This document shows positions 41,807 to 51,305 of a stretch of DNA of 64,000 nucleotides, piece after piece. This DNA is from Sva-07 sp963774765 (GTDB lineage Bacteria > Actinomycetota > Acidimicrobiia > Acidimicrobiales > Ilumatobacteraceae). Positions within the stretch are counted from its first letter, which is position 1. Every line of letters begins with the position of its first letter. The stretch spans positions 124,001 through 188,000 of the forward strand of contig CAVZGP010000009.1 in assembly GCA_963774765.1 (NCBI GenBank). The letters run 5' to 3'. The notes under the pieces were generated by a model. That model was not told where the DNA came from. It was given only the letters and a program-made list of their open reading frames with translations, and ran no database searches. The translations under genes and the position numbers were made by a program.

Positions 41807-42849
41807 TCGCCATCATCCTGGCGGGAGCGAGCTCGATGCTGGTGTCGCTGTTCGGCACCCGGTACCTGATCGCGTTCTTCCGCCAGCGGGGCCAGGGGCA
41901 GCCGATCCTCGGCAAGGAGGACCACGGCCCCGAGCACCACATGCACAAGCAGGGCACGCCGACGATGGGCGGCATCGCCATCGTGGGTGCGGCGCTGACC
42001 GGCTGGCTCGTGGCGCATCTGCGTCGAGGGCTCGCGTTCTCCGACCAGACGATGATCGTCTGGGTCGGGGTGCTCTTCATGGCGCTGATGGGGTTCCTCG
42101 ACGACTACATCAAGGTGCGCAAACGGCACAATCGAGGCATCTTCTGGAAGCAGAAGAACTACGTCACCATGCTGGCCAGCATCGCCATGGCGTGGTGGCT
42201 CGTCGTCGGGACCGGCATCTCCGAGACGATCAACGTCACGAGGGGTGCCGTCGGGCTCGAAGTGCCCACCGCCGTGTGGGTGGTGTGGGCCGGCATGATC
42301 ATCTGGGCGACGACGAACGCGGTCAACGTCACCGACGGACTCGATGGGCTCGCGTCCGGCTCGGCGCTGATGGGCTTCGGGGCGTTCACGATCATCGCCT
42401 ACTGGGCATTCCGCAATCCGGACATCTACGGCACCGTGGTCAACCCGCTCGACATGGGCGTGTTCGCCGCGGCATTCGCCGGTGGCTGTCTCGGATTCCT
42501 GTGGTGGAATGCCGCCCCGGCACGGATCATCATGGGCGACGTGGGTGCGCTCGCCATCGGATCTGCGCTCGCGTTCTGTGCGCTCACACTCAACACGACG
42601 CTGCTCATCGTCCTCGTGTGCGGCATCAACGTCATGGAGGCCGGGTCCGTCGCCATCCAGATGGGCGTGTTCAAGGCGTCCGGCCGCAAGAAGCGCCTGT
42701 TCCGCATGTCGCCGATCCATCACCATTTCGAATTGATCGGGTGGCCCGAGACGACCGTGATCATCCGTTTCTGGCTGATCTCAGCGATCTGCGTCGCGTC
42801 GGCGCTCGCGATCTTCATCGCCGACTTCACCGCCGAGGTGCAGCTGTGA
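41803..42849 (+). CDS. mraY: Phospho-N-acetylmuramoyl-pentapeptide transferase
   Basis: 348 residues with about ten transmembrane segments. Conserved loops are visible: the HMHKQGTPTMGG segment, DDYIKVRKRHNRG, AVNVTDGLDGLASG with the catalytic Asp region, and RMSPIHHHFELIGW (HHH loop). It makes lipid I from UDP-MurNAc-pentapeptide and undecaprenyl phosphate in the inner membrane leaflet. Start GTG 41803 overlaps murE and its end overlaps murD. Confidence 0.96.
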   Translation: MIAIILAGASSMLVSLFGTRYLIAFFRQRGQGQPILGKEDHGPEHHMHKQGTPTMGGIAIVGAALTGWLVAHLRRGLAFSDQTMIVWVGVLFMALMGFLDDYIKVRKRHNRGIFWKQKNYVTMLASIAMAWWLVVGTGISETINVTRGAVGLEVPTAVWVVWAGMIIWATTNAVNVTDGLDGLASGSALMGFGAFTIIAYWAFRNPDIYGTVVNPLDMGVFAAAFAGGCLGFLWWNAAPARIIMGDVGALAIGSALAFCALTLNTTLLIVLVCGINVMEAGSVAIQMGVFKASGRKKRLFRMSPIHHHFELIGWPETTVIIRFWLISAICVASALAIFIADFTAEVQL

Positions 42850-44222
42850 GCCGGGCTCTCGTGTACGGCCTCGCGGTGGCAGGCGAGTCGACCGCGCGCG
42901 CCCTCCTGCGCAACGGATTCGATGTCGTGGTCGCCGACGACGTCGTCGACGAGCGCCGGCGCGACCTGGCGGCCGAACTCGATGTCGACCTGCTCGACCG
43001 TCCGGACACCGACGCGCTGGGCGAGCTGATGGCATCGTGCGACCTCGTCAGCCCGGCACCTGGCGTGCCGGAGACCCACGCCGTCGTCGCTGCGGCGCAG
43101 GCGGCCGGTGTGGAGTTGGTGTCCGAGATCGAACTCGCCTACCGCTGGGAACAGGAACGTCCCGGTGGGCCGCGTCCGATGCTGGCGATCACGGGGACCG
43201 ACGGCAAGACGACCACCACGCTGCTCGCGGTCGAGATGCTGCGCGCGGCGGGCCTCCGGACGATCGACGCCGGCAACACCTCGACCCCGCTCGTCGACGC
43301 GATCGGCATGGACCTCGACGCCTTCGTCGTCGAGTGCACCAGCTTCCGTCTCGCCTGGACCCCCACCTTCCGCGCCGAAGGAGCTGCCTGGCTCAACCTG
43401 GCGCCCGATCATCTCAACTGGCATCGTTCGATGGATTCCTACGAGGCCGCCAAGGCGAGGATCTGGGCCAACCAACGCCCGCAGGATGTCGCCGTCGGCT
43501 TCGTCGACGACCCCGTGGTCATGAGTCGTCTCGACGCGTCGCCGGCGCGCAGGGTGACCTTCGGCGCCAACGGGGCCGACTATCACGTCGCTGAGGACTG
43601 CCTGGTCGGTCCGGGCGGTGTGATCGCCGCCATCTCGGCGATGGCCCGGAGCTTGCCCCACGACCTGACCAACACGTTGGCCGCATCGGCGCTGGTCATC
43701 GAGACCGGCCTCGCCGGCCCCGAGGCGATCGCCTCGGCATTGGCGTCGTTTGCCGGGCCGCCGCATCGCCTCGAACACGTCGGCACCTGGAACGGTGTGG
43801 CGTGGTACAACGACTCCAAGGCGACGACGCCCCACGCGGCGGCCGCCGCCGTGCGGTCCTTCGACCGTCTGGTGCTCATCGCCGGCGGGTACGACAAGGG
43901 TGTCGACCTGACCTCGATGGCTCGTGACGTGACCGGCGTCGACGCGGTGATCGCCATGGGCGACACGGCCCAGGGCATCGTGGCCGCATTCGCCGGTGTC
44001 CCGGTCGTCGAGGTCGTCGCCGACCTCGACCGAGCGGTCGACCGAGCGGCTCGTCTGGCGGAACCAGGCGCCACCGTGTTGCTCTCGCCCGGGTGTGCGA
44101 GCTTCGACCAGTACAGCGGGTTCGAAGCGCGCGGCGACCACTTCCGAACACTGGTGAGCGAACGCTTCGGCACGAGCAGCACCACGTCCACCACCGGCAC
44201 CAACCGAGAGGGGTCCTCATGA
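42846..44222 (+). CDS. murD: UDP-N-acetylmuramoylalanine-D-glutamate ligase
   Basis: 458 residues from GTG 42846 (VSRALVYGLAVAGES). The ATP loop AITGTDGKTTTT, the LAPDHLNWHRSMDSYEAAK block and the C-terminal NDSKATTPHAAAAAV and LLSPGCASFDQY motifs are MurD-specific. Two usually strict sites differ: GNTSTPL replaces GNIGxP, and ECTSFRL replaces ELSSFQL. The enzyme adds D-glutamate to UDP-MurNAc-L-alanine. It is coupled by 4-bp overlaps on both sides. Confidence 0.93.
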   Translation: MSRALVYGLAVAGESTARALLRNGFDVVVADDVVDERRRDLAAELDVDLLDRPDTDALGELMASCDLVSPAPGVPETHAVVAAAQAAGVELVSEIELAYRWEQERPGGPRPMLAITGTDGKTTTTLLAVEMLRAAGLRTIDAGNTSTPLVDAIGMDLDAFVVECTSFRLAWTPTFRAEGAAWLNLAPDHLNWHRSMDSYEAAKARIWANQRPQDVAVGFVDDPVVMSRLDASPARRVTFGANGADYHVAEDCLVGPGGVIAAISAMARSLPHDLTNTLAASALVIETGLAGPEAIASALASFAGPPHRLEHVGTWNGVAWYNDSKATTPHAAAAAVRSFDRLVLIAGGYDKGVDLTSMARDVTGVDAVIAMGDTAQGIVAAFAGVPVVEVVADLDRAVDRAARLAEPGATVLLSPGCASFDQYSGFEARGDHFRTLVSERFGTSSTTSTTGTNREGSS

Positions 44223-45463
44223 CCAGCACGATCAGCGTCGGAGATCGTCGGCGCGCGGCGCTCGAACGCCTGCACGGCGACGCGGGTTCGCCCGTCCGCA
44301 AGACGCCGACGCGCACGACTCGCGAGGCCCGAACGGCTCGCACCCGGCCGGCCCCCGAGCTGCTTGGCCCGCCACCGGGAACGTTCTACGCGATCGCCGG
44401 CGTCGTTTCGGTGCTGGTGATGCTCGGGCTGGTGATGGTGTTGTCGGCCTCCGCGGTCACCGAGGCGAACCTCGGACACTCGCCCTATCGCGTCTTCGCG
44501 AAGCAGGCGATGTGGGCCAGCTTCGGGCTGGTCGCGCTCGTCGCCATGGCTCGGATCTCCTATCGGCGCTGGCAGCGGCTGGTCATTCCGATCACCGTGC
44601 TCGCGGTCACCGCGATGGCGGCACCGTTTGCTCCGGGCGTCGGCGCCAGCGTGAACGGTGCGCGATCGTGGATCCGCCTCGGTCCGCTCAGCGTGCAACC
44701 CTCGGAATTCCTGAAGATCGCCGTCGTGATCCTGACCGCCGATCTCCTGACGCGCCGCCGTGACGATCTCGCCGATCGCACCGCCACGCTGTTCCCGCTG
44801 GGCCTGATCGCCACGATCGGTGCCGGCTTGTGCCTGGTCCAGGGCGACCTCGGCGCGGCGGTGGTGCTCGGCGCGATCGTGTTCAGCATTGCCTGGGTCG
44901 GTGGTGTGCCGCTGACGCCGTTGTCGGGCATGGCCGTCGCGGCGGCCGGAGCGGCGCTGCTGTTCGTCGTGTCGAGCCCTCGCCGACTCGACCGCTTCAC
45001 GGCGTTCATGAACATCGCCGAGGAGAAGGACCACCTCGCTTACCAGACCTACCAGGGCTATCTGAGCATGGCATCGGGAGGCTTGTCGGGGTCGGGGATC
45101 GGTGGCAGCAATGCCAAACTCGGCTACCTGCCCTACGCACACAGCGACTTCATCTTCGCTGTGATCGCCGACGAGCTGGGCTTGATCGGGACGATCGCCG
45201 TCATCGGTGGGTTCGTGTTGCTGGTCGCGCTGGGAGTTCAGACTGCGATCGCGGCGCCCGATCGGTTCGGGATGCTGCTCGCCGGTGGCATCGCCGCATG
45301 GTTCGGCGTGCAGGCCATCGTGAACATCGGCGGTGTCGTCGGCTTCATGCCGGTCACCGGATTGACGTTGCCGTTCTTCTCCGCCGGCGGCAGTTCGCTC
45401 TTCGTCAGCATGGCCGCCGCGGGGCTGCTCTTGAGCGTGGCACGCCGCATCAACGCCCGATGA
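44219..45463 (+). CDS. ftsW: Septal peptidoglycan polymerase FtsW (SEDS family)
   Basis: 414 residues. A basic N-terminal tail of about 50 residues is followed by ten transmembrane segments. SEDS motifs are present: NGARSWIRLGPLSVQPSEF, GDLGAAVVLG, the AHSDFIFAVIADELGLIG loop with the catalytic-type Asp, and GLTLPFFSAGGSSL. It polymerises glycan strands at the septum with FtsI. ATG 44219 overlaps murD by 4 bp and the gene ends in an overlap with murG. Confidence 0.95.
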   Translation: MTSTISVGDRRRAALERLHGDAGSPVRKTPTRTTREARTARTRPAPELLGPPPGTFYAIAGVVSVLVMLGLVMVLSASAVTEANLGHSPYRVFAKQAMWASFGLVALVAMARISYRRWQRLVIPITVLAVTAMAAPFAPGVGASVNGARSWIRLGPLSVQPSEFLKIAVVILTADLLTRRRDDLADRTATLFPLGLIATIGAGLCLVQGDLGAAVVLGAIVFSIAWVGGVPLTPLSGMAVAAAGAALLFVVSSPRRLDRFTAFMNIAEEKDHLAYQTYQGYLSMASGGLSGSGIGGSNAKLGYLPYAHSDFIFAVIADELGLIGTIAVIGGFVLLVALGVQTAIAAPDRFGMLLAGGIAAWFGVQAIVNIGGVVGFMPVTGLTLPFFSAGGSSLFVSMAAAGLLLSVARRINAR

Positions 45464-46572
45464 CCGACCGGGCGTACGCGGTGGTCACGGGCGGAGGCAC
45501 ATCCGGCCATGTCCTTCCTGCGCTCGCTGTGGCCGATGCCCTCGTCGTCGCCGGCCACGAGGCGTCGTCGATCCGCTACATCGGCGCTCGACGGGGTGTC
45601 GAGACCCGGCTGCTCCCCGACACGCCGTACCCGCACGAGTTCCTCGACGTCATCGGCGTCCAGCGTCGACTCACGACGGCGAATCTGGGATTCTTGCCGA
45701 AGATGGTGCGCAGCACGCGGGACGCGATCCGTCTGTTGCGCGAGTGGCGACCGAGCGTCGTGGTGTCCGTCGGTGGCTATGCGAGCATGCCGGCGGTCTT
45801 CGCTGCGCGACGGCTCGGGATCCCGGTCGTTGTCGTGTCGTACGACCGCACGCCCGGACGGGCGAGCCGGTTGTCGGCGCGATCCGCGGCAGCGTGCGCC
45901 GTCGCTTTCGAGAACTCGAAGCTGCCGCGAGCCGAGATGACCGGTGCACCCGTGCGTCAGGTGATCCTCGACGTCGACCGCAACTCGGCTTCCCGGCAAC
46001 ACGAGGCGCGGCTGCTCCTCGGGATCGAACCCGATCGTTTCATGATCGCGGTGATGGGCGGATCGCTCGGCTCGGGCGTCTTGAACGACGCCATCGCGGG
46101 ATATCTCGACGCGCACCGCGACGACGAGCGGTTGGCGGTCCGTCAGATCACCGGCGAGCGCTTCCTCGGCAGCGTCGCGCGAGTCGAGGGTGCCGTGGTG
46201 CACCAGGTGATCGGCTACGAGTCCGACATGGCAGCGGTCTACGAGGCCTGCGACGTGATGATCGGTCGCGGTGGGGCGAGCACCGTGCACGAGGTCGCCG
46301 TCACCGGCACGCCGGCGATTCTGGTGCCGTGGGCGAACTCGGCCGATGACCACCAGACGGACAACGTGCGATGGCTGTCGGAGGTCGACGGAGCGATCCT
46401 GTTGCCCGAGGGCCGACTCGACCACCTCGCAGCGACGATCGACGGGCTGCGCGCCGACGTGGACCGACGCGACGAACTCTCTGCTGCCGCGAGCCGTCGT
46501 GGGACGATTCATCGATCGGGTGCCTTGGCGGGTTTGATCGAACGTGTCGCAATAGCATCAACGCCATCGTGA
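45460..46572 (+). CDS. murG: UDP-GlcNAc:lipid I N-acetylglucosaminyltransferase
   Basis: 370 residues. The N-terminal GGGTSGHVLPALAVADAL and SVGGYASMPAV loops, the MGGSLGSGVLN segment and GRGGASTVHEVAVTGTPAIL donor site match MurG. The usual HEQN segment after the first domain reads SYDRTPGRASRL, so the acceptor side has diverged. The enzyme makes lipid II. GB-fold and place between ftsW and murC make the call secure. ATGA overlap with ftsW; GTGA overlap with murC. Confidence 0.92.
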   Translation: MTDRAYAVVTGGGTSGHVLPALAVADALVVAGHEASSIRYIGARRGVETRLLPDTPYPHEFLDVIGVQRRLTTANLGFLPKMVRSTRDAIRLLREWRPSVVVSVGGYASMPAVFAARRLGIPVVVVSYDRTPGRASRLSARSAAACAVAFENSKLPRAEMTGAPVRQVILDVDRNSASRQHEARLLLGIEPDRFMIAVMGGSLGSGVLNDAIAGYLDAHRDDERLAVRQITGERFLGSVARVEGAVVHQVIGYESDMAAVYEACDVMIGRGGASTVHEVAVTGTPAILVPWANSADDHQTDNVRWLSEVDGAILLPEGRLDHLAATIDGLRADVDRRDELSAAASRRGTIHRSGALAGLIERVAIASTPS

Positions 46573-48059
46573 CGTCCCCAGCGCTCGCCACCCCCAGCGA
46601 CTTCGCCGCCCGTTCAGCCCACGGATTCCTGGTCGGCCGGCCGGTGCCCTCCCTGCCGCGTCCGCGTCCACCGCTCGACCTGTCGTTGGAACACCGACTG
46701 CATGTCGTCGGCGTCGGTGGACCGGGCATGAGCGCGGTCGCGATCGCTCTCGCCGAGATGGGGCACACGGTGTCCGGGTCCGACCTGCGCGAACACACCG
46801 TGCTGGAACGGGTCAGGGCGGCAGGCGTCGATGTGCACATCGGCCACGAGCGGGCGCTCGTCCACGGGGTAGATGCTGTCACCGCGTCGACGGCGATCCC
46901 AACCCGGAACATCGAACTCGACGAGGCCCGCGCCACCGGGGTGACGGTGTTGAGCCGCGCCGGGATGCTCGCGTCGATCTGCGCACGAGCGCAGTCGTTG
47001 GCGGTGGCCGGCACCCACGGCAAGACCACGACGACCTCGATGCTCATGTTGATCCTCGCGCAGGCGGGGATGCGGCCGAGCTTCGTCGTCGGCGGCGACG
47101 TCACCGATGTCGGTACCGGCGCCCAATGGACGCATGGCGACTGGCTGGTCGTCGAGGCCGACGAGAGCGACGGAACCCATCTCGAACTTCCGCTGTTCGG
47201 CACGATCCTCACCAACGTCGAGTCGGACCATCTCGACCACTACGGATCGTTCGACGGGATCGTGGCCGGGTTCGACGATTTCCTCGGGCAGATCGATGGT
47301 CCGAAGGTGATCTGCGGTGACGATCCGATCGGCGTCGAGTTGTCGCGGCGCCACGGAGGGTGCACCTACGGGCTCGGAAGCGACTGTGAGGTCCGGGCGG
47401 TCGACGTGCGCGCGACGGCGGGATCGTTCCGGTTCGGCGTGACGCGCCGCCTCGCCGACGGGTCCACCGACCGCCTCGGTGAGATCGTGCTCCCGCTCCG
47501 CGGCATCCACAACGTGGTCAACGCGACGGGCGCTGCCGCACTGGCACTGAGCGTCGGCGTGTCGTTCGACGACGTCGCTGCCGCGCTCGCGAAATTCGGA
47601 GGAGTCGCTCGTCGATTCGACGTGCGCGGCGCCGACCGCGGGGCCACCTTCGTCGACGACTACGCCCACCTGCCCTCCGAGATCGATGCGGTGATCCGAG
47701 CGGCGCGCGACAGCGGCGACTCGTGGCAACGCGTCGTCGCGGTGTTCCAACCGAACCGCTACCACCGTATCCAGGACATGTGGCAGGAATACGGGCTCGC
47801 GTTCACGCGTGCCGACCTCGTCGTGCTGACCGACATCTATGCGTCCGGAACGGTCCCGATCCCGGGGGTCACCGGCAAGTTGATCGTGAACGCCGTGACC
47901 GAAGCCGACCCCGGTCGGCGGGTCGTGTGGCTGCCGCGCCGCGACGACCTCGTCTCCTTCCTCGCCGGCGAACTCCGTGACGGCGATGTCTGCATCTCGA
48001 TGGGTTGCGGCGACATCGCCACACTCCCATCAGAGGTCCTCGATGTCCGTCGACGCTGA
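46569..48059 (+). CDS. murC: UDP-N-acetylmuramate-L-alanine ligase
   Basis: 496 residues from GTG 46569, with about 35 extra N-terminal residues before the core LHVVGVGGPGMSAVA. The ATP loop VAGTHGKTTTTSM, the EADESDGTHL segment and FVDDYAHLPSEIDAVIRAA are typical of MurC. It adds L-alanine to UDP-MurNAc. It is coupled to murG by a GTGA overlap. murB begins 17 bp before its stop. Confidence 0.95.
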   Translation: MTSPALATPSDFAARSAHGFLVGRPVPSLPRPRPPLDLSLEHRLHVVGVGGPGMSAVAIALAEMGHTVSGSDLREHTVLERVRAAGVDVHIGHERALVHGVDAVTASTAIPTRNIELDEARATGVTVLSRAGMLASICARAQSLAVAGTHGKTTTTSMLMLILAQAGMRPSFVVGGDVTDVGTGAQWTHGDWLVVEADESDGTHLELPLFGTILTNVESDHLDHYGSFDGIVAGFDDFLGQIDGPKVICGDDPIGVELSRRHGGCTYGLGSDCEVRAVDVRATAGSFRFGVTRRLADGSTDRLGEIVLPLRGIHNVVNATGAAALALSVGVSFDDVAAALAKFGGVARRFDVRGADRGATFVDDYAHLPSEIDAVIRAARDSGDSWQRVVAVFQPNRYHRIQDMWQEYGLAFTRADLVVLTDIYASGTVPIPGVTGKLIVNAVTEADPGRRVVWLPRRDDLVSFLAGELRDGDVCISMGCGDIATLPSEVLDVRRR

Positions 48060-48990
48060 CGCTGTCGACATCGCGCTCGGCCGGCTCGTCGGCCTCGGCG
48101 ACGCCGTGCGATGCAACGTGGCGCTGGGCGCGATGACGACGTACCGCGTCGGCGGCCCTGCGGCGCTCTTCGTGCGCATCACCGAGCGTCGCCAGCTCAG
48201 CGCGGTGGCCGATGCTGCAAAAGCATCAGGTCTGCCCGTGCTGGTGGTGGGTCGCGGTTCGAATCTGCTCGTCTCCGACGCCGGGTTTGACGGGCTGGCG
48301 ATCGGGCTCGCCGAGCTCGACTCCACGATCGACATCGACGTCCCCGCGGCGAGAGTTGATGCCTCCGCTGGGGTTGCGCTGCCGGTGCTCGCCCGCAAGA
48401 CCGCGGCGTCAGGCCTCACCGGATTCGAATGGGCGGTCGGCGTTCCGGGTTCGATCGGTGGGGCGGTGCGCATGAACGCAGGCGGCCACGGATCCGACAT
48501 GGCGGCGTCGTTGACCGCCGTGACGATCTTCGACCTGGGCGACGGCGCGGAACGCACGCTGACGGTCGACGAACTCGAACTCGGGTTTCGTTCGAGCGCG
48601 ATCACGGCCCAGCAGGTTGTTCTCGACGCCACACTCCAGCTCGAACCCGGTGACGCCGAGGCATCGGCACGGCTGATCGGCGAGGTCGTGTCGTGGCGGC
48701 GGGCCAACCAGCCCGGTGGGCAGAATGCGGGCTCGGTGTTCGTCAACCCCGTGCCGGGTGAGGTGAGCGCCGGCCAGCTCGTCGACGCGGCGGGATTGCG
48801 CGGCCTCCGCCTCGGTACCGCCATGGTGTCGGACAAACACGCCAACTTCATCCAGGCCGACGAGGGTGGTCGAGCCGACGATGTGCTCGCCCTCATGGCC
48901 CACGTGCGCTCACGCGTCGAGGAGGCGAGCGGATACCGGTTGCGCAGCGAGATCCGACTGGTGGGCTTCGACGAAGGTGGCGGGTTCTGA
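48043..48990 (+). CDS. murB: UDP-N-acetylenolpyruvoylglucosamine reductase
   Basis: 315 residues from ATG 48043 (MSVDADAVD). The FAD-binding NTTYRVGG-like MTTYRVGGPAALF, VVGRGSNLLVSD and VPGSIGGAVRMNAGGHG motifs are intact, and the catalytic Ser/Glu region includes QNAGSVFVNP and LRSEIRLVG. It reduces the enolpyruvyl group to form UDP-MurNAc using NADPH. It overlaps murC by 17 bp; an upstream in-frame ATG at 47977 would lie deep inside murC and is unlikely. Confidence 0.94.
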   Translation: MSVDADAVDIALGRLVGLGDAVRCNVALGAMTTYRVGGPAALFVRITERRQLSAVADAAKASGLPVLVVGRGSNLLVSDAGFDGLAIGLAELDSTIDIDVPAARVDASAGVALPVLARKTAASGLTGFEWAVGVPGSIGGAVRMNAGGHGSDMAASLTAVTIFDLGDGAERTLTVDELELGFRSSAITAQQVVLDATLQLEPGDAEASARLIGEVVSWRRANQPGGQNAGSVFVNPVPGEVSAGQLVDAAGLRGLRLGTAMVSDKHANFIQADEGGRADDVLALMAHVRSRVEEASGYRLRSEIRLVGFDEGGGF

Positions 48991-48991
48991 C

Positions 48992-50101
48992 ATGGCGTGG
49001 CGACGCAGACGGGAGACCACTTCGGAGGTGATCGGCGGTCACGATGTCGACGGGGACACGTCGCCGCCGGCCGAGCTGGTCGCCGACGACGTCGTACTGC
49101 ACGAGCTGTCCCGTGCTTTCGCGGTGGAGGATGACCACGGTGTGGACGATCCGCAGTCGGAGGCAGAATCGCCGGCGTCGTCGCGAGGAACGATCTCGAT
49201 CGGCGACGACGACCTGCCGGACCTCGCCTACCTCGACGATGAACTCGAGCGCGATCAATCGGCCTCGAAACCGGTGTTCATCGACGACGACGGTGGCAGC
49301 GATGCGGTCTCGGCCAGCGACGCGTCGAAGCGGGGAATCGAGCCGCGCATCCGTCAACGCCGCATCGGTGTCACGCGTTCCAAGCACCGCCGGCGCCTGT
49401 GGTGGCTGGCGCTCGGCGCACTCGTGGTCGCCATCGTCGTCGGCGTGCTCGCCGTGCTCGGCTCATCGATGTTCGCCGTGGATCAGGTCAGTGTCAATGG
49501 TGCCGTCTACACCGACCAGGGCGCCCTCGACGCGGTGATCGACGACTTGACCGGAACGGCCGTCTTGCTGGTCGACACCGACGAGGTCGAGGCACAGATC
49601 GAGGCGATCCCGTGGGTGCGCGATGCCAGGGTCACGACGTCGTTTCCCGATTCGGCCTCGATCGAGATCCGCGAACGCACGCCGGTCGCGGCGATGATGG
49701 GCGCCGACGGTCGCGCCCGGGTGATCGACGTCGATGGTCGGGTGCTGACGCTCGTCGATGGTGAACCGGTCGCACTGGTCTGGATCGCCGGTCCCGACAC
49801 GCTGGACGTCGCCCCGGGACAGTTCGCGTCGATCGGCTACTCGTCGGCGGCATCTCTCGTGACCAAGCTGACGCCGGACATCCGCAGCCGTGTCGAGTCG
49901 ATGTTGGTGACGCCGGATGGTTCCGATCTCGTGCTGGTGCTCACGAGCGATCGTGGGCTGGTCGAGGTGCGCTTCGGATCGGCGCTCGGCGAGAACGCCC
50001 AGATCGAGAAACTCGTCCGGCTGCAACGAACCCTCGACGACGTCGGTGACAAACCGGTCACGGTGATCGACGTCTCGACGTCGGAAGTCACGGTACGGTG
50101 A
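48992..50101 (+). CDS. ftsQ: Cell division protein FtsQ (POTRA domain)
   Basis: 369 residues. A long acidic cytoplasmic region (about 1-125) precedes one transmembrane helix (about 138-158). The POTRA domain starts SMFAVDQVSVNG, and the FtsQ segment has IEAIPWVRDARVTTSFPDS and IEIRERTPVAAM. FtsQ links FtsL partners at the septum. The acidic tail is much longer than in E. coli and could bind cytoplasmic division factors. Start ATG 48992 follows murB by one base. Confidence 0.9.
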   Translation: MAWRRRRETTSEVIGGHDVDGDTSPPAELVADDVVLHELSRAFAVEDDHGVDDPQSEAESPASSRGTISIGDDDLPDLAYLDDELERDQSASKPVFIDDDGGSDAVSASDASKRGIEPRIRQRRIGVTRSKHRRRLWWLALGALVVAIVVGVLAVLGSSMFAVDQVSVNGAVYTDQGALDAVIDDLTGTAVLLVDTDEVEAQIEAIPWVRDARVTTSFPDSASIEIRERTPVAAMMGADGRARVIDVDGRVLTLVDGEPVALVWIAGPDTLDVAPGQFASIGYSSAASLVTKLTPDIRSRVESMLVTPDGSDLVLVLTSDRGLVEVRFGSALGENAQIEKLVRLQRTLDDVGDKPVTVIDVSTSEVTVR

Positions 50102-50174
50102 GCGTCCACACTTGTGGGCGCCGGACCTGGCAGGATGTGTCATTCATGAACCAACACACTTGGAGGACCCGCTG

Positions 50175-51278
50175 ATGGTCGGCGCTCCGCAGAACTATCT
50201 CGCTGTGATCAAGGTCGTCGGCGTCGGCGGTGGCGGCGTGAACGCCGTGAACCGGATGATCGACGCCGGGCTGAAGGGCGTCGAGTTCATCGCCGTCAAC
50301 ACCGATGCCCAGGCACTCCTCATGAGCGATGCCGACGTCAAGCTCGACGTCGGTCGCGACCTCACTCGCGGCCTCGGCGCCGGCAGCGACCCCGAGGTGG
50401 GTCGTTCCGCCGCCGAAGCGCACCACGAAGAGATCGAAGAGATGGTGCGCGGCGCCGACATGGTGTTCATCACCGCAGGCGAGGGCGGTGGTACCGGTAC
50501 CGGTGCTGCACCCGTGATCGCCGAGATCGCGCGCGAGGCCGGGGCGCTCACCATCGGCGTGGTCACCCGACCGTTCTCGTTCGAGGGGCGGCGCCGAGCC
50601 GTGCAGGCCGACAACGGCGTCCAGAAGCTGAAGGAGAAGGTCGACACGCTGATCGTCATCCCGAACGATCGACTCCTCACCGTCGCGAACGACAAGACCA
50701 GTGTGCTCAACGCCTTCAAGATGGCCGACGAGGTGCTCCTCCAGGGCGTGTCGGGCATCACCGGCCTGATCACCACCCCTGGCCTGATCAACACCGACTT
50801 CGCCGACGTCAAGATGGTGCTGTCCAATGCCGGCTCCGCCTTGATGGGCATCGGGCAGGCCAGCGGCGACGACCGCGCCGTGTCCGCCGCCAAGGCGGCG
50901 ATCTCGAGCCCGCTGCTCGAGTCGGCCATCGACGGCGCCCGCGGGGTGCTGCTGAACATCACCGGCCCGTCGGGCATGGGCTTGTTCGAGATGAACGCCG
51001 CCGCCGAGATCATCCACGGCGTCGCGCATCAGGATGCGAACATCATCTTCGGCACCGTGATCGACGACGAGATGGGTGACGAGGTCCGCATCACCGTGAT
51101 CGCTGCCGGATTCGACCGCCTCGACGATGTCTCGCCGCTGCGCAGCACGACGAGCGACGACGGACCGCGGACCGCCTCGACACGCATCACCGAACTCTTC
51201 GGTTCCGACGACGACGAGGATCCGTTGGCCGACGATGACGGCGACGACGACTTCGACGTCCCCTCATTCCTGAAATAG
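50175..51278 (+). CDS. ftsZ: Cell division GTPase FtsZ
   Basis: 367 residues. The tubulin GTP signature GGGTGTG is at 104-110, with NTDAQAL and the T7 loop NTDFADVKMVLSNAG. An acidic linker and the C-terminal tail DDFDVPSFLK match the conserved peptide that binds SepF and other partners. ATG 50175 is preceded by GGAGG at 50162, a strong site that fixes the start. The 73-bp gap from ftsQ is the largest in the cluster and probably holds a separate promoter. Confidence 0.97.
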   Translation: MVGAPQNYLAVIKVVGVGGGGVNAVNRMIDAGLKGVEFIAVNTDAQALLMSDADVKLDVGRDLTRGLGAGSDPEVGRSAAEAHHEEIEEMVRGADMVFITAGEGGGTGTGAAPVIAEIAREAGALTIGVVTRPFSFEGRRRAVQADNGVQKLKEKVDTLIVIPNDRLLTVANDKTSVLNAFKMADEVLLQGVSGITGLITTPGLINTDFADVKMVLSNAGSALMGIGQASGDDRAVSAAKAAISSPLLESAIDGARGVLLNITGPSGMGLFEMNAAAEIIHGVAHQDANIIFGTVIDDEMGDEVRITVIAAGFDRLDDVSPLRSTTSDDGPRTASTRITELFGSDDDEDPLADDDGDDDFDVPSFLK

Positions 51279-51305
51279 GCCGCAGCGGAACGTTCGCCCC
51301 GGCCG

